From NCBI RefSeq assembly GCF_021513175.1, contig NZ_CP090953.1, positions 2,848,501 to 2,912,500 of the forward strand: DNA of 64,000 nt, given 5' to 3'. Within the stretch, counting starts at the first letter, position 1, and each line of letters opens with the position of its first letter. A program made the translations under genes and the position numbers. Source of the DNA: Sphingomonas sp. S2-65. Its GTDB lineage: Bacteria > Pseudomonadota > Alphaproteobacteria > Sphingomonadales > Sphingomonadaceae. Of the stretch, positions 55,895 to 64,000 are shown one piece after another. The notes below the pieces were generated by a model. That model ran no database searches, was not told the DNA's origin, and saw only the letters and a list, made by a program, of their open reading frames with translations.

Positions 55895-56167
55895 ATGACC
55901 ACTACGCTCGCCGAGCTGCAGCAGCGCATGGAGGCAGCCGCCGAGGCGCTGGACTTCGAGGAAGCGCGGCGGCTGCGCGACCAGATCAACTTGCTGCGCG
56001 GCGGCGCCGGTTCCGAACAGGCGGCACTTGCCGACACGGCGGGCCTGACGCGGCAGCAGCCCGGCGCGATGGGGCTGGGGACCAGCCAGCAGCGGATGAC
56101 GCCGCCGGCGGGATGGAAGCCGCCGCGCAAGCCCGATCCGATGACCAAGGGGCGCAACAGGCGGTAA
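55895..56167 (+). CDS. Small UVR-motif protein
   Basis: The 90-residue product begins with a UVR motif (LQQRMEAAAEALDFEEARRL), the interaction helix pair found in UvrB and UvrC, and continues with a Gly/Ala-rich linker and a basic C-terminus (PPRKPDPMTKGRNRR). No excinuclease domains are attached. It may interact with UvrC or other UVR-binding partners, but that is inference. uvrB itself is about 20 kb away. The gene is 36 bases after the permease gene. Confidence 0.78.
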   Translation: MTTTLAELQQRMEAAAEALDFEEARRLRDQINLLRGGAGSEQAALADTAGLTRQQPGAMGLGTSQQRMTPPAGWKPPRKPDPMTKGRNRR

Positions 56168-56198
56168 GGCTCTCGGCCAGCACCGCCTGGCGCCATCA

Positions 56199-58055
56199 TC
56201 ATCGCATGACGGGCAGCGTTATCTTCGAGCCGCCGCACACCCGCTGGGTCGCCTTCTGGAAGTCAGCCGGCTTGGCCTTGTAGATGTTGGGGACGAAGGT
56301 CTGCGGGTTGCGGTCGATCACCGGGAACCAGCTCGACTGGATCTGGACCATGATGCGGTGGCCCTTCTTGAAGACATGGTCGTGCGGGCGCAGCGGCACA
56401 TCCCAGGCGACGACCTTGTCGGGGGTCAGCGGGGTCGCCTTCTCGAAGCTTTGCAGGTAGCGGCCCCGGCGGATCTCCATCGCGATCGGGAACTGGTAGC
56501 CGTTCATCGTGCGCGGATAGTCGCCGAGCGCGCCCGCCTTCACCGGCTCGTAATCCTCGGGCAAAACGTCGATCAGCTTGACCACGAAGTCGCTGTCGGT
56601 TCCCGAGGTCGAGGCCATCAGCGTGGCGGAAATGTCTCCGGTGACGGTGAGGTCCGCGTCCAGCGGTGCAGTGACGTAGCTGAGCACGTCGGGGCGGTGG
56701 TCGACGAAGCGCTGGTCGGCGGCCTCCCACCAGCGCCATTCGAGCGAAGGATAGGTGCGCGAGATCGGGCGCTCGCGGAACGGCACCGGATTGGCAGGGT
56801 CGGAGACATAGTCGCGGCACTGGCCGGTATTTGTCGGCGCGGTAAAGGACAGGCTGCCGTCGCTCTGGAGATACAGGTTGGTCGAGGTGGCACCGGGTGC
56901 CGGCCATTTGGCATAGGACTTCCACGTCCAAGAGCCGCTTTGAAAGCTGCGTGCCTCCCCCGTCGGCCTGGTGCCCTTGCCATGTAGCCAATAACCGAAG
57001 AACGGCGCCTCGATGTCGCGCATGAAGTCGACGCCGCTGTCATGGCCAAACTTCACATAGCCGACATCGCTGGCGGCGGTGTGCCAGGTACCGTGCGCCC
57101 AAGGGCCGGCGACAATCATGTTGAGGCGGTCGGGGTCCTGCGCCTCCATCTTCTCGTAGATCTTCCAGGTGCCGAGCGGGTCTTCCTGGTCCCAATACCC
57201 CGCGACGTGGAGCGTCGGTACGGTGGTGCGGCCCAGCTTGTCGGTCCAGCGCTGGCGCTTCCAGAACGCATCATAGTCCGGATGCTCGATCATCTGGGTC
57301 AGTCGCGGCACGCTGCCCTTGAAGTAGAGCTTGTCGAGGTTTTCGATCGGGCCGAGCTTCAGGAACCAATCATAGCTGTCGATCGGCGCGTTGCCGCCAT
57401 AGTCGAAATCCTGGCCCTGATCGTTATTCTGCAGGGCGAACAGCCAGTCGGTGGCGTAGCTCAGCCGCATCGCGCCGTAGCGGTGAAGGTCGTCGTTGAT
57501 CCACCAGTCGTTCCACGCTGCCTGCGGACTGACCGCCTTCAACGCCGGATGCGGATGGGCGAGCGCCACCGCTGACGCATAGCCGGGATAGGAAACGCCC
57601 CACATGCCGACCTTGCCATTGTTGCCGATCACGTTCTTCACCAGCCAGTCGACGCTGTCATAGCCGTCGGTCGCTTCATCCACGCCCTTGGGTCCCTTGG
57701 CGTCGAGCGCCATCGACATGGCGAAGTCGCCCTCAGACTTGAACTGCCCGCGCATATTCTGGAAGACGAGGATGTAGCCGTCCTGCATCAGGTACTTCCA
57801 GGCCGCCGGAATGCCGGCAGGCGCCTGGGCGGGGACGCCATAGGGTGTGCGCTGGAGCAGGATCGGCAGCTTGGCCGTGCCGCCGGCGGGGCGCAGGATC
57901 ACGGTTTGGAGGCGCGTCCCGTCGCGCATCGGCACCATTACTTCCTGATAAGTGAAAGAGGCGCTCGGCTGTGTGGCCGACTGTGGCCGGGCATGTGCCG
58001 CCGTCATCGGCAGGATCGCCACGCCTGCCGCCAAAATCGTCAAGAACGCCTTCAT
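56199..58055 (-). CDS. Exported CocE/NonD-family alpha/beta hydrolase
   Basis: The 618-residue protein has a signal peptide (AFLTILAAGVAILPMTAAHA) and the S15 (X-Pro dipeptidyl-peptidase/CocE) layout. The nucleophile is Ser155 in VGMWGVSYPGYASA. The C-terminal beta domain contains GDISATLMASTSGTDSDFVV and PHDHVFKKGHRIMVQIQSSW, typical of family members that cleave esters or peptides such as glutaryl-7-ACA. It is predicted to be periplasmic. The gene is convergent with the UVR-motif gene and lies downstream of glpX on the same strand. Confidence 0.9.
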   Translation of the reverse strand: MKAFLTILAAGVAILPMTAAHARPQSATQPSASFTYQEVMVPMRDGTRLQTVILRPAGGTAKLPILLQRTPYGVPAQAPAGIPAAWKYLMQDGYILVFQNMRGQFKSEGDFAMSMALDAKGPKGVDEATDGYDSVDWLVKNVIGNNGKVGMWGVSYPGYASAVALAHPHPALKAVSPQAAWNDWWINDDLHRYGAMRLSYATDWLFALQNNDQGQDFDYGGNAPIDSYDWFLKLGPIENLDKLYFKGSVPRLTQMIEHPDYDAFWKRQRWTDKLGRTTVPTLHVAGYWDQEDPLGTWKIYEKMEAQDPDRLNMIVAGPWAHGTWHTAASDVGYVKFGHDSGVDFMRDIEAPFFGYWLHGKGTRPTGEARSFQSGSWTWKSYAKWPAPGATSTNLYLQSDGSLSFTAPTNTGQCRDYVSDPANPVPFRERPISRTYPSLEWRWWEAADQRFVDHRPDVLSYVTAPLDADLTVTGDISATLMASTSGTDSDFVVKLIDVLPEDYEPVKAGALGDYPRTMNGYQFPIAMEIRRGRYLQSFEKATPLTPDKVVAWDVPLRPHDHVFKKGHRIMVQIQSSWFPVIDRNPQTFVPNIYKAKPADFQKATQRVCGGSKITLPVMR

Positions 58056-58129
58056 GTCCTGCCCCTCAGTCCTTTAGTGGAGGACTAGAAGGGGCAGGGC
58101 AGATGCTGTCAACCGGGAGGGGGCAAGCC

Positions 58130-59095
58130 TTAGAGGCGGTGTTCGCCCTTGACCCAGCGGACCGTGCCGGAGCTGGCCCGCATCACCACGCTCTCGGTGG
58201 TCATCTTGCCGCGCATGCGCTTCACGCCGGCGAGCAGCGAGCCATCGGTGACCCCGGTCGCTGCGAAGATGCAGTCGCCCTTTGCAAGGTCGTCGAGCGT
58301 GTAGATCTTGTCGAGATCCTCGATGCCCCACTTCCGTGCGCGCGCGCGCTCGTCATCGTTGCGGAACACCAGCCGGCCCTGGAACTGACCGCCGACGCAG
58401 CGCAGCGCAGCGCAGGCGAGCACGCCCTCAGGCGCGCCGCCCGAACCCATGTAGATGTCGATGGTCGTGTCGGGATCGGTGGTTGCGATTACTCCGGCCA
58501 CATCGCCATCGCCGATCAGCATCACCCCGCACCCGATCGCGCGCAACTCGGCGATCAGCGCTTCGTGGCGGGGACGGTCGAGCACGCAGGCGATGATCTC
58601 GTTGGGCTGCACGCCCTTCGCAGCGGCCAGCGCGCGCACATTCTCGGTCGGCGACTTTGCGAGGTCGATCACACCTTCGGGGTAACCGGGGCCGACCGCG
58701 ATCTTGTCCATGTAGACGTCGGGAGCGTTGAGCAGCCCACCTTCCTCGGCGACTGCCAGCACGGCTAGCGCGTTAGGGCCTGCCTTTGCGCAGATGGTGG
58801 TGCCTTCCAGCGGGTCGAGCGCGATGTCGATCTTGGGGCCAGTGCCCTGCGCCGCGCCGACCTTCTCGCCGATGAACAGCATCGGCGCTTCGTCGCGCTC
58901 GCCCTCGCCGATCACCACCGTCCCGTCGAGCTCGAGCTTGTTAAGCGCTTCGCGCATCGCTTCGACCGCAGCGGCATCGGCCGCCTTCTCGTCCCCGCGC
59001 CCTGTCAGCGCCGATGCGGCGATCGCGGCGGCTTCGGTGACGCGCACCATCTCGAGCACGAGAACACGATCCAGGATATGGCTGGCGGTCTGCAT
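58130..59095 (-). CDS. glpX: Fructose-1,6-bisphosphatase class II
   Basis: The 321-residue protein is GlpX, which releases phosphate from fructose-1,6-bisphosphate in gluconeogenesis. It shows GTVVIGEGERDEAPMLFIGE (metal-binding), IALDPLEGTTICAKAGPNAL, TIDIYMGSGGAPEGVLACAA and FAATGVTDGSLLAGVKRM. Length and order match the family. In related bacteria glpX commonly follows hom; here a small gene on the other strand lies between them. Confidence 0.95.
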   Translation of the reverse strand: MQTASHILDRVLVLEMVRVTEAAAIAASALTGRGDEKAADAAAVEAMREALNKLELDGTVVIGEGERDEAPMLFIGEKVGAAQGTGPKIDIALDPLEGTTICAKAGPNALAVLAVAEEGGLLNAPDVYMDKIAVGPGYPEGVIDLAKSPTENVRALAAAKGVQPNEIIACVLDRPRHEALIAELRAIGCGVMLIGDGDVAGVIATTDPDTTIDIYMGSGGAPEGVLACAALRCVGGQFQGRLVFRNDDERARARKWGIEDLDKIYTLDDLAKGDCIFAATGVTDGSLLAGVKRMRGKMTTESVVMRASSGTVRWVKGEHRL

Positions 59096-59240
59096 AGGTT
59101 TGGAATTCCCTGATGAACTTGGCGCCGGGGATAGGAGCGGCGGTGGGGCCTGTCGAGGGTGCTAACGTTGTCAGCGACGGCTTCGCAATTTGGCCACATC
59201 TTCACGTCAGCTTGCCTGAACCACTCGCGGGAGACGCGCG

Positions 59241-59585
59241 ATGCTTATTGCACTGCTGGTGATGGTTCAGGAGGTGCCTGCGGTTCATGCGGCATTGAGC
59301 AGCTATCGCGAACTCACGCGCGTAGAGCCCGGTTGCAGACGCGGCCCCCGGGAGGATGAGATCGTGATCTGCGCTCGTCGCCAGGCCGACCGCTACCGTC
59401 TGCCGTTGGCTACCACTTATGAAGGCGGTGAGAATCCCGACAAGCGCGTGGGAAAGCTGCTCGACACGGCGCCGCCGCCATGCGGACAGGGTGCCTTCAC
59501 AGTGCGATGCGGTGCGGCCGGTGTCAGTACGACCATGGGCGGCGGGCGGCCGCCACGGGTCACGTTGCGGCCGCTGGCGCCGTAG
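59241..59585 (+). CDS. Small secreted protein with DEIVICA motif, function unknown
   Basis: The 114-residue protein has a short hydrophobic leader (MLIALLVMVQEVPAVHA) that may be an export signal. The mature part contains EPGCRRGPREDEIVICARRQ then DRYRLPLATTYEGG, and CGQGAFTVRCGAAG near the end. The D-E-I-V-I-C-A-R-R...R-L-P-L pattern matches the secreted protein at 19607. It lies on the plus strand between hom and glpX, both on the minus strand, and converges on hom with 6 bases between stops. Confidence 0.65.
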   Translation: MLIALLVMVQEVPAVHAALSSYRELTRVEPGCRRGPREDEIVICARRQADRYRLPLATTYEGGENPDKRVGKLLDTAPPPCGQGAFTVRCGAAGVSTTMGGGRPPRVTLRPLAP

Positions 59586-59591
59586 GTCGCT

Positions 59592-60884
59592 TCAGTCGTC
59601 GAGGATGTGCATCCACATCGGCTCATCGACCAGGCTCTGCGAACCGCGCAGCTTTTCCAGAGCGTGTGCAACGCTGCGCTCCGGCACCTCGTGGGTGACG
59701 ATCGCCACCAGGACGCTACCGTCGGGCTTGGCTGCGCGCTGGATCAGGCTTTCGATCGAGACGCCGGCATCGCGCATGGCGGCAGCAATCTCCGCCAGTA
59801 CGCCGACCTTGTCGGTGACGGTCAGGCGGACATAGGCACGGGCGCGGCGCTCGCCCGCATCGGCGCGGGGTTGAGCAGCCAGCGCGGCGGCGGGCATGGC
59901 ATAGGCCGGGCCGAACTCGCCGCGGGCGATGTCGATCAGGTCGGCGACCACTGCGCTCGCAGTGGGGCCGTCGCCGGCGCCAGCCCCCTGGAACAGCAGG
60001 CGGCCGACAAAATTGCCTTCGGCCACAACCGCGTTGGTCGAACCGGTGACGTGCGCCAGAGGGTGGCTGAGCGGGATGAGGTGCGGGTGGACGCGCTGGA
60101 ACAGACCGTGCGGCCCGGCGTCGGCCAGGCCGAGCAGACGAACCCGGAAGCCGAGCGCCGCGGCCTCGGCGATGTCCTCGGCCAAGATGTGACGGATCCC
60201 GCTGATCGCGACTTCGCCGAACGCCGGTTCGGTGCCGAAGGCGAGGCTCGCTAGGATCGAGAGCTTGTGCGCAGCATCGACCCCGTCGATGTCGAAGCTG
60301 GGGTCGGCTTCGGCATAGCCAAGGCGCTGCGCCTCGGCGAGAATGTCGGCGAAGTCGCGGCCCTCGGCTTCCATCTTGGACAGGATGAAATTGCAGGTGC
60401 CGTTTAGGATGCCATAGACGCGCATCACGACATTGGCGGCCGCGCCCTCGCGCAGACCCTTGATCACCGGCACGCCGCCCGCGACCGCGGCTTCGAACTT
60501 CAGCGCGACGTTGGTGGTTTCGGCGGCGCGCGCGAGTTCCAGTCCGTGGTGCGCGATCATCGCCTTGTTGGCGGTCACCACATGCTTGCCTGCGGACAAT
60601 GCAGCCCGGACCAAGGCGACTGCCGGCCCATCGGATCCACCGACCAGTTCGACCACCACATCGGCTTGAGGATGGCGAGCGAGTTCGGCGGTATCGTCCA
60701 CCCAGTCGAATCGAGCGATGTCGATGCCGCGGTCCTTGGACCGGTCCCGCGCAGACACGGCGACGACTTCGATCGGGCGTCCGGCACGCCGAGCGATCAG
60801 TTCGCCATTGGCGTCCAGCAACCGGATCACGCCCGCGCCCACGGTGCCAAGGCCAGCCAGTGCGATGCGAAGCGGTTCGGTCAT
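59592..60884 (-). CDS. hom: Homoserine dehydrogenase
   Basis: The 430-residue enzyme reduces aspartate semialdehyde to homoserine for threonine and methionine synthesis. It has the Rossmann start LRIALAGLGTVGAGVIRLLD, the catalytic region YGILNGTCNFILSKMEAEGR and AEADPSFDIDGVDAAHKLSI, and a C-terminal ACT domain (YVRLTVTDKVGVLAEIAAAM) that probably binds threonine for feedback inhibition. The ATG at 60884 gives the standard N-terminus. A hairpin with a TTCG loop lies upstream in the gap to the dioxygenase gene. Confidence 0.96.
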   Translation of the reverse strand: MTEPLRIALAGLGTVGAGVIRLLDANGELIARRAGRPIEVVAVSARDRSKDRGIDIARFDWVDDTAELARHPQADVVVELVGGSDGPAVALVRAALSAGKHVVTANKAMIAHHGLELARAAETTNVALKFEAAVAGGVPVIKGLREGAAANVVMRVYGILNGTCNFILSKMEAEGRDFADILAEAQRLGYAEADPSFDIDGVDAAHKLSILASLAFGTEPAFGEVAISGIRHILAEDIAEAAALGFRVRLLGLADAGPHGLFQRVHPHLIPLSHPLAHVTGSTNAVVAEGNFVGRLLFQGAGAGDGPTASAVVADLIDIARGEFGPAYAMPAAALAAQPRADAGERRARAYVRLTVTDKVGVLAEIAAAMRDAGVSIESLIQRAAKPDGSVLVAIVTHEVPERSVAHALEKLRGSQSLVDEPMWMHILDD

Positions 60885-60904
60885 GGGATCCCCCGGATAA
60901 AGTT

Positions 60905-60935
60905 GCGGCGGCCGGAGCCGAAGCTCCGCCGCCGC
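60905..60935 (-). terminator. Terminator-like hairpin after the dioxygenase gene
   Basis: On the minus strand GGAGC-TTCG-GCTCC, extended by GCGGCGG/CCGCCGC, forms a very stable stem with a C(UUCG)G tetraloop. It lies about 40 bases past the dioxygenase stop and 21 bases before the hom start. Only a short T-containing tail follows. Confidence 0.5.
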
Positions 60936-60975
60936 CTGTCCCTAGCCGCTCCTGCCGAGCGGTTGAAAGATAGGA

Positions 60976-61926
60976 TTACTTCTTGATCAGCCCAATCTCG
61001 ACCAGCCGCTGGTGGAGATAGTCATGGGCGCTGATCGGCTCGGGATAGCGGTTCGGGTTCTCCGCCGTGATCGTGGACGGCAGCGTCTGGATGAGGAAGT
61101 CGGGCGCCGGGTGCAGGAAGAAGGGCATAGAATAGCGCGAGTTGCCGCGACGCTCGGCAGGCGGATTGACGACCCGGTGGGTAGTGGACGGAAGGACATG
61201 GTTGGTCAGCCGCTGAAGCATGTCGCCGACGTTCACAACCATCGCGCCCTCTGGTGGCTTGAGCGGCAGCCACTGGCCGTCGCGGTCGAGCAACTCGAGC
61301 CCGGCTTCCTCAGCACCGAGCAGCAAAGTGATGAGGTTGATATCCTCGTGCGCGCCAGCGCGGACTTCCGGCGCGTCGGCGGCAACCGGTGGGTAGTGGA
61401 GCAGGCGCAGGACCGAGTTGCCGTCCTTCACCGCCGGATCGAACCAGCTGGGATCCAGGCCGAGATAGCGGGCGATTGCGGAGAGCAGCTTGTCGCCCGC
61501 AGTGTCGAACGCCGCGAACAGTTCGATGAAGGTCTCGCGAAAACCCTCGGGCCGCTCGGGCCAGATGTTGGGCGACATGTTCGCTTCGAAGCGGTGGCCG
61601 GCGGCAAGCTGGCGGCCGATGTGCCAGAACTCTTTGAGGTCGACATGGCTGGCGCCCTTAGCGATTTCGGTCTTGAACGGGGTGTAGCCGCGGGCGCCGC
61701 CGCCGCCTTCGACGAAATAGCTGCGCTTCTCGTCTTCGGGCAGGTCGAAGAACGCCTTGGTCATCGTCCAGGCGCGGTCGATCAGATCCTGGGGAACGCC
61801 GTGATCGCGCACGACCGCGAAGCCGAAGCGCTGAAAGGACTGGCCGAACGCCTGGGCGAAGCCTTCCGGATCGGACTGCTGGTCCGCGAGCGAAAGCGCC
61901 GGGATTTCAGCAAGAATATTGGACAT
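60976..61926 (-). CDS. 2-oxoglutarate/Fe(II)-dependent dioxygenase, isopenicillin-N-synthase family
   Basis: The 316-residue protein has an N-terminal DIOX_N part (FGFAVVRDHGVPQDLIDRAW, FFDLPEDEKRSYF) and a jelly-roll 2OG-FeII_Oxy domain. Iron ligands are His and Asp in AGAHEDINLITLLLG and His in STTHRVVNPP; the 2-oxoglutarate Arg is in RYSMPFFLHP. The ATG at 61926 follows GGAG with good spacing. Substrates of the bacterial family members are mostly unknown; this is not an antibiotic cluster by context. Confidence 0.9.
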   Translation of the reverse strand: MSNILAEIPALSLADQQSDPEGFAQAFGQSFQRFGFAVVRDHGVPQDLIDRAWTMTKAFFDLPEDEKRSYFVEGGGGARGYTPFKTEIAKGASHVDLKEFWHIGRQLAAGHRFEANMSPNIWPERPEGFRETFIELFAAFDTAGDKLLSAIARYLGLDPSWFDPAVKDGNSVLRLLHYPPVAADAPEVRAGAHEDINLITLLLGAEEAGLELLDRDGQWLPLKPPEGAMVVNVGDMLQRLTNHVLPSTTHRVVNPPAERRGNSRYSMPFFLHPAPDFLIQTLPSTITAENPNRYPEPISAHDYLHQRLVEIGLIKK

Positions 61927-62056
61927 GTGAGTCTCCGAGGGGATGTTGGCGCCAGTTAGACCCTCCGCCCCCGCGCGAACAAGCGCGCGAACGCGATTGG
62001 CGGGTTCGATACCGCTATGGGGTGACGGATGCGCGGCGATGGGCCATTGGGCGCGC

Positions 62057-63292
62057 ATGAGCGAACCGCATCTGACCACCGATAGCGCAAACCAGGCGCC
62101 GCTCCGCTTCGGCGAATTCGTCGCGCTGATTGCCTCGATGATGGCGCTGACGGCGCTGGGCATCGATTCGATGCTGCCGGCGCTGCCCGCGATTGGCGAC
62201 ACATTGGGAGTCGCGGAGCCGAACCATCGCCAGTTCATCATCACCTCCTACCTGATCGGCTTCGCGGTGGCGCAGCTTGGATACGGTCCGCTTTCGGATC
62301 GCTTCGGGCGGAGGCCGGTGCTTGGCATCGCGTTGTTCTCTTATGTTCTGACCAGCGGGCTGGCGGCGATCTCCGGAAGCTTTACGCTCTTGTTGATTGC
62401 GCGAGTGGCGATGGGAACGGCCGCCGCTGGTGCGCGAGTGGTGACGGTGGCGCTGGTGCGCGACTGTTTTGCGGGCAGGGCGATGGCGCGCGTGATGAGC
62501 CTGGCGTTCATGGTGTTCATGGCCGCGCCGATCTTCGCCCCCGCCTTCGGCCAGGGAGTGCTGTCGGCAGGCGGGTCGTGGCGGATGATCTTCTGGGGCG
62601 TTGCCGCGGTTTCGACGCTGGTCGCGGCATGGTTCTGGCTGCGGATGCCCGAGACGCTGAAGCCCGAGGCGCGGCAGTCGCTGCACCCGCGACGCATCGC
62701 CGGGGATTATGCGCTGATGCTGCGCGACCGGACTGCGGTCGGCTATACCATTGCAACCGCGCTGCTTTCGGGCGGCCTGTTCGGTTTCATCGGCTCGGTG
62801 CAACAGGTCATGGACGACGTGTTCCACCGCCCCGAGCTGCTGACCATCGTGTTCGCCGCAGTCGCCAGCACCATGGCGCTCGGTTCCTTCATGAACTCGA
62901 AGCTGGTCATGAAGCTGGGTACGCGGCGTATTTCGCATTCGGCACTCAGCGGGCTGATACTTGCTTCGGGGGTACACTTGATCGTCGCTCTGGCGGGCCT
63001 GGAAAATCTGTGGACCTTCGCCATCCTCCAGGCGCTGATGATGGGCTGTTTCGGCCTTGCCACCTCCAACTTCTCGGCAATGGCGATGGAGAGGATGGGC
63101 GCGATCGCGGGCACCGCGTCGAGCCTTCAGGGGTTTGTCACGACGCTGGGTGGCGCAGTGATCGGCGCCTTTATCGGCCAGCAGTTCAACGGGACGACGA
63201 TCCCGCTCTACGCGGGCTTTCTGTCCATGGGCGTGCTGGCGCTTGGCGCGGTGCTGTTCGCCGAGCGAGGCCGGCTGTTCCGTCCGACCTGA
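62057..63292 (+). CDS. Bcr/CflA-type MFS drug exporter
   Basis: The protein has about 411 residues from ATG 62057; ATG 62039 is also possible. It has twelve hydrophobic helices. The MFS loop GPLSDRFGRRPVL lies after helix 2, and the start LGIDSMLPALPAIGDTLGV is typical of Bcr/CflA transporters (D-x-x-L-P-A-L-P). Family members export chloramphenicol, bicyclomycin or sulfonamides by proton antiport. The substrate here is unknown. It is divergent from the dioxygenase gene. Confidence 0.9.
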   Translation: MSEPHLTTDSANQAPLRFGEFVALIASMMALTALGIDSMLPALPAIGDTLGVAEPNHRQFIITSYLIGFAVAQLGYGPLSDRFGRRPVLGIALFSYVLTSGLAAISGSFTLLLIARVAMGTAAAGARVVTVALVRDCFAGRAMARVMSLAFMVFMAAPIFAPAFGQGVLSAGGSWRMIFWGVAAVSTLVAAWFWLRMPETLKPEARQSLHPRRIAGDYALMLRDRTAVGYTIATALLSGGLFGFIGSVQQVMDDVFHRPELLTIVFAAVASTMALGSFMNSKLVMKLGTRRISHSALSGLILASGVHLIVALAGLENLWTFAILQALMMGCFGLATSNFSAMAMERMGAIAGTASSLQGFVTTLGGAVIGAFIGQQFNGTTIPLYAGFLSMGVLALGAVLFAERGRLFRPT

Positions 63293-63378
63293 ACCGTCCT
63301 GTGGAACGCTTGGGGGCGCCCGCCGTTCGCGCTGGTGAACCGGGGCACGATCGCCACCGGCAACGATGAGGACAGGCG

Positions 63379-63723
63379 ATGGGCGGCAACCAGGTTCCCC
63401 CGCATTCCACCGATACTTGGGATGCGGAAGGCTATGACGAGGCGCAGCGCGCCGAGATCATCGAGGCTACCAACGACGCGCCCAGCAACGGCAACATCCT
63501 GACCGACATCCCCATCGACCTGGGCGATGATGGCGACGAGGACGACACCGACGATCTCACCATGGTCGACGACGAGCTTGGCGAAGAGGATGACGACGTC
63601 GCCATCGCGCTGGACGACATGCGCGAGGACGAGATTCAGGCCGATCTGGACGACGAGGATGTCGACGACGACGACCTCGACGACGAACTGGAAGACGGCG
63701 ACCACGTCGCGCTGCGTCCGTGA
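63379..63723 (+). CDS. Highly acidic small protein, function unknown
   Basis: The 114-residue product is extremely rich in Asp and Glu in its second half (for example DDELGEEDDDVAIALDDMRE), with almost no basic residues. A GAGGA element precedes the ATG at 63379. The first 40 residues (DTWDAEGYDEAQRAEIIEAT) are less biased. I recognise no domain. The gene stands 86 bases after the MFS gene. Confidence 0.65.
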   Translation: MGGNQVPPHSTDTWDAEGYDEAQRAEIIEATNDAPSNGNILTDIPIDLGDDGDEDDTDDLTMVDDELGEEDDDVAIALDDMREDEIQADLDDEDVDDDDLDDELEDGDHVALRP

Positions 63724-63737
63724 TCTGTTAGGCTGGC

Positions 63738-63768
63738 GGGGAACGGGCGCGCGGCGCGGACGTTCCCC
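63738..63768 (+). terminator. Hairpin after the acidic-protein gene
   Basis: GGGGAACG (63738-63745) pairs with CGTTCCCC (63761-63768) across a 15-base GC-rich loop, 15 bases after the stop. There is no T-run; this is a candidate only. Confidence 0.35.
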
Positions 63769-63799
63769 GGCAGAGTACAACATAGATCAAGGGCATCAC

Positions 63800-64000
63800 A
63801 TGCGCCTGTTCCTTTCCGTCGCCGCCTGTACTTTGGCTGCGTGTTCCAATCAGCCGGCCGAGAACGCGGCCACCAACGCTGCCGTGGCCGCTCCCGGCGA
63901 AGCGTCGAACAGCACAAGCGATGGGGCGCCTGAAAGCATGGCTACTCCTGATGCGACCGAGGCCACCGAAACGGCAAAGGTGGATACTGCCCGTGAAATG
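63800..64000 (+). CDS. Lipoprotein, N-terminal part (3' end outside window)
   Basis: The ATG at 63800 opens a frame that runs to the last base (67 residues). MRLFLSVAACTLAACS is a lipoprotein signal with lipobox L-A-A-C. The visible mature part is low-complexity, rich in Ala, Thr, Glu and Asn, as in the linker of many lipoproteins. The domain that would identify it is outside the window. Confidence 0.65.
   Translation, partial: MRLFLSVAACTLAACSNQPAENAATNAAVAAPGEASNSTSDGAPESMATPDATEATETAKVDTAREM

Overview
The window is a 64 kb piece of a high-GC chromosome from an alphaproteobacterium, most probably a sphingomonad (Sphingomonas or a close relative). This rests on the plant/alphaproteobacterial type of glutamate-cysteine ligase, a DUF3297 protein, a DUF3035 lipoprotein directly after lspA, a TonB-dependent receptor, an RNase E with a C-terminal GWW motif of the Caulobacter type, and intergenic palindromes of the CCTCCCC...GGGGAGG kind that I associate with sphingomonads. 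The species assignment is inference. No rRNA, tRNA, CRISPR array, insertion sequence, integrase or phage gene is visible, and almost all DNA is coding, with short and often overlapping gene junctions. Only one stretch longer than 300 bases lacks a gene (48667-49145, between amiC and rne).

Layout. 1-1452: end of an EamA transporter, a GNAT acetyltransferase, an SMR efflux protein and a TfoX-like protein, tightly coupled. 1456-12640: ppa, an exported M61 peptidase, a large ICMT-like membrane methyltransferase, gshA, rsmE, ubiA, pmbA/tldE, cysQ and an XpaC-like/TelA pair. 12847-14591: an FMN reductase with a TTG start, a DUF4157-like zinc-peptidase-like protein and a small lipoprotein. 14730-20822: typA with a clear terminator, an orphan GH5-like glycosidase, a small helical protein, rluE coupled to an RNase H-like gene, a secreted Cys-containing protein and an EVE protein. 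20961-28152: a Tyr/Arg-rich exported protein, a cyclic-nucleotide-domain/thioredoxin-reductase-like fusion, DUF3297, a LytTR/LytS-type two-component pair and a TonB-dependent receptor.

28316-35853: ligA, an NAPE-PLD-like metallo-hydrolase with a small membrane protein, a DUF3617 lipoprotein, an exported protein with a YezG-like domain, and uvrB. 35965-42323: a minus-strand run of thyA, dfrA, ribF, ileS, lspA and a DUF3035 lipoprotein. The ribF-dfrA block is bracketed by two copies of a palindromic repeat that supply the ribF stop codon and the dfrA ribosome binding site. 42342-48666: a RadC-type JAB protein, a lipoprotein methyltransferase, prfB, PBP1A and an AmiC-type amidase. 49146-56167: rne, a BepA-like M48 protease, a DsbA-like thioredoxin-fold protein, an ABC-2 exporter and a UVR-motif protein. 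56199-64000: a CocE-type hydrolase, glpX, a small secreted protein, hom, an IPNS-type dioxygenase, a Bcr/CflA-type MFS exporter, a strongly acidic protein and the start of a lipoprotein.

Much of the window is housekeeping: nucleotide and folate metabolism, DNA repair, translation, cell-wall synthesis and splitting, envelope proteolysis and disulfide chemistry. I see no clear-cut multi-gene novel system. The parts most worth a second look are the repeats around ribF-dfrA, the exported YezG-like protein, the zincin/lipoprotein pair, the cNMP/TrxR-like fusion without a CxxC, the lipoprotein methyltransferase, the RNase H-like protein lacking one acidic residue, and two related small secreted proteins sharing a D-E-[IV]-V-[IV]-C motif.
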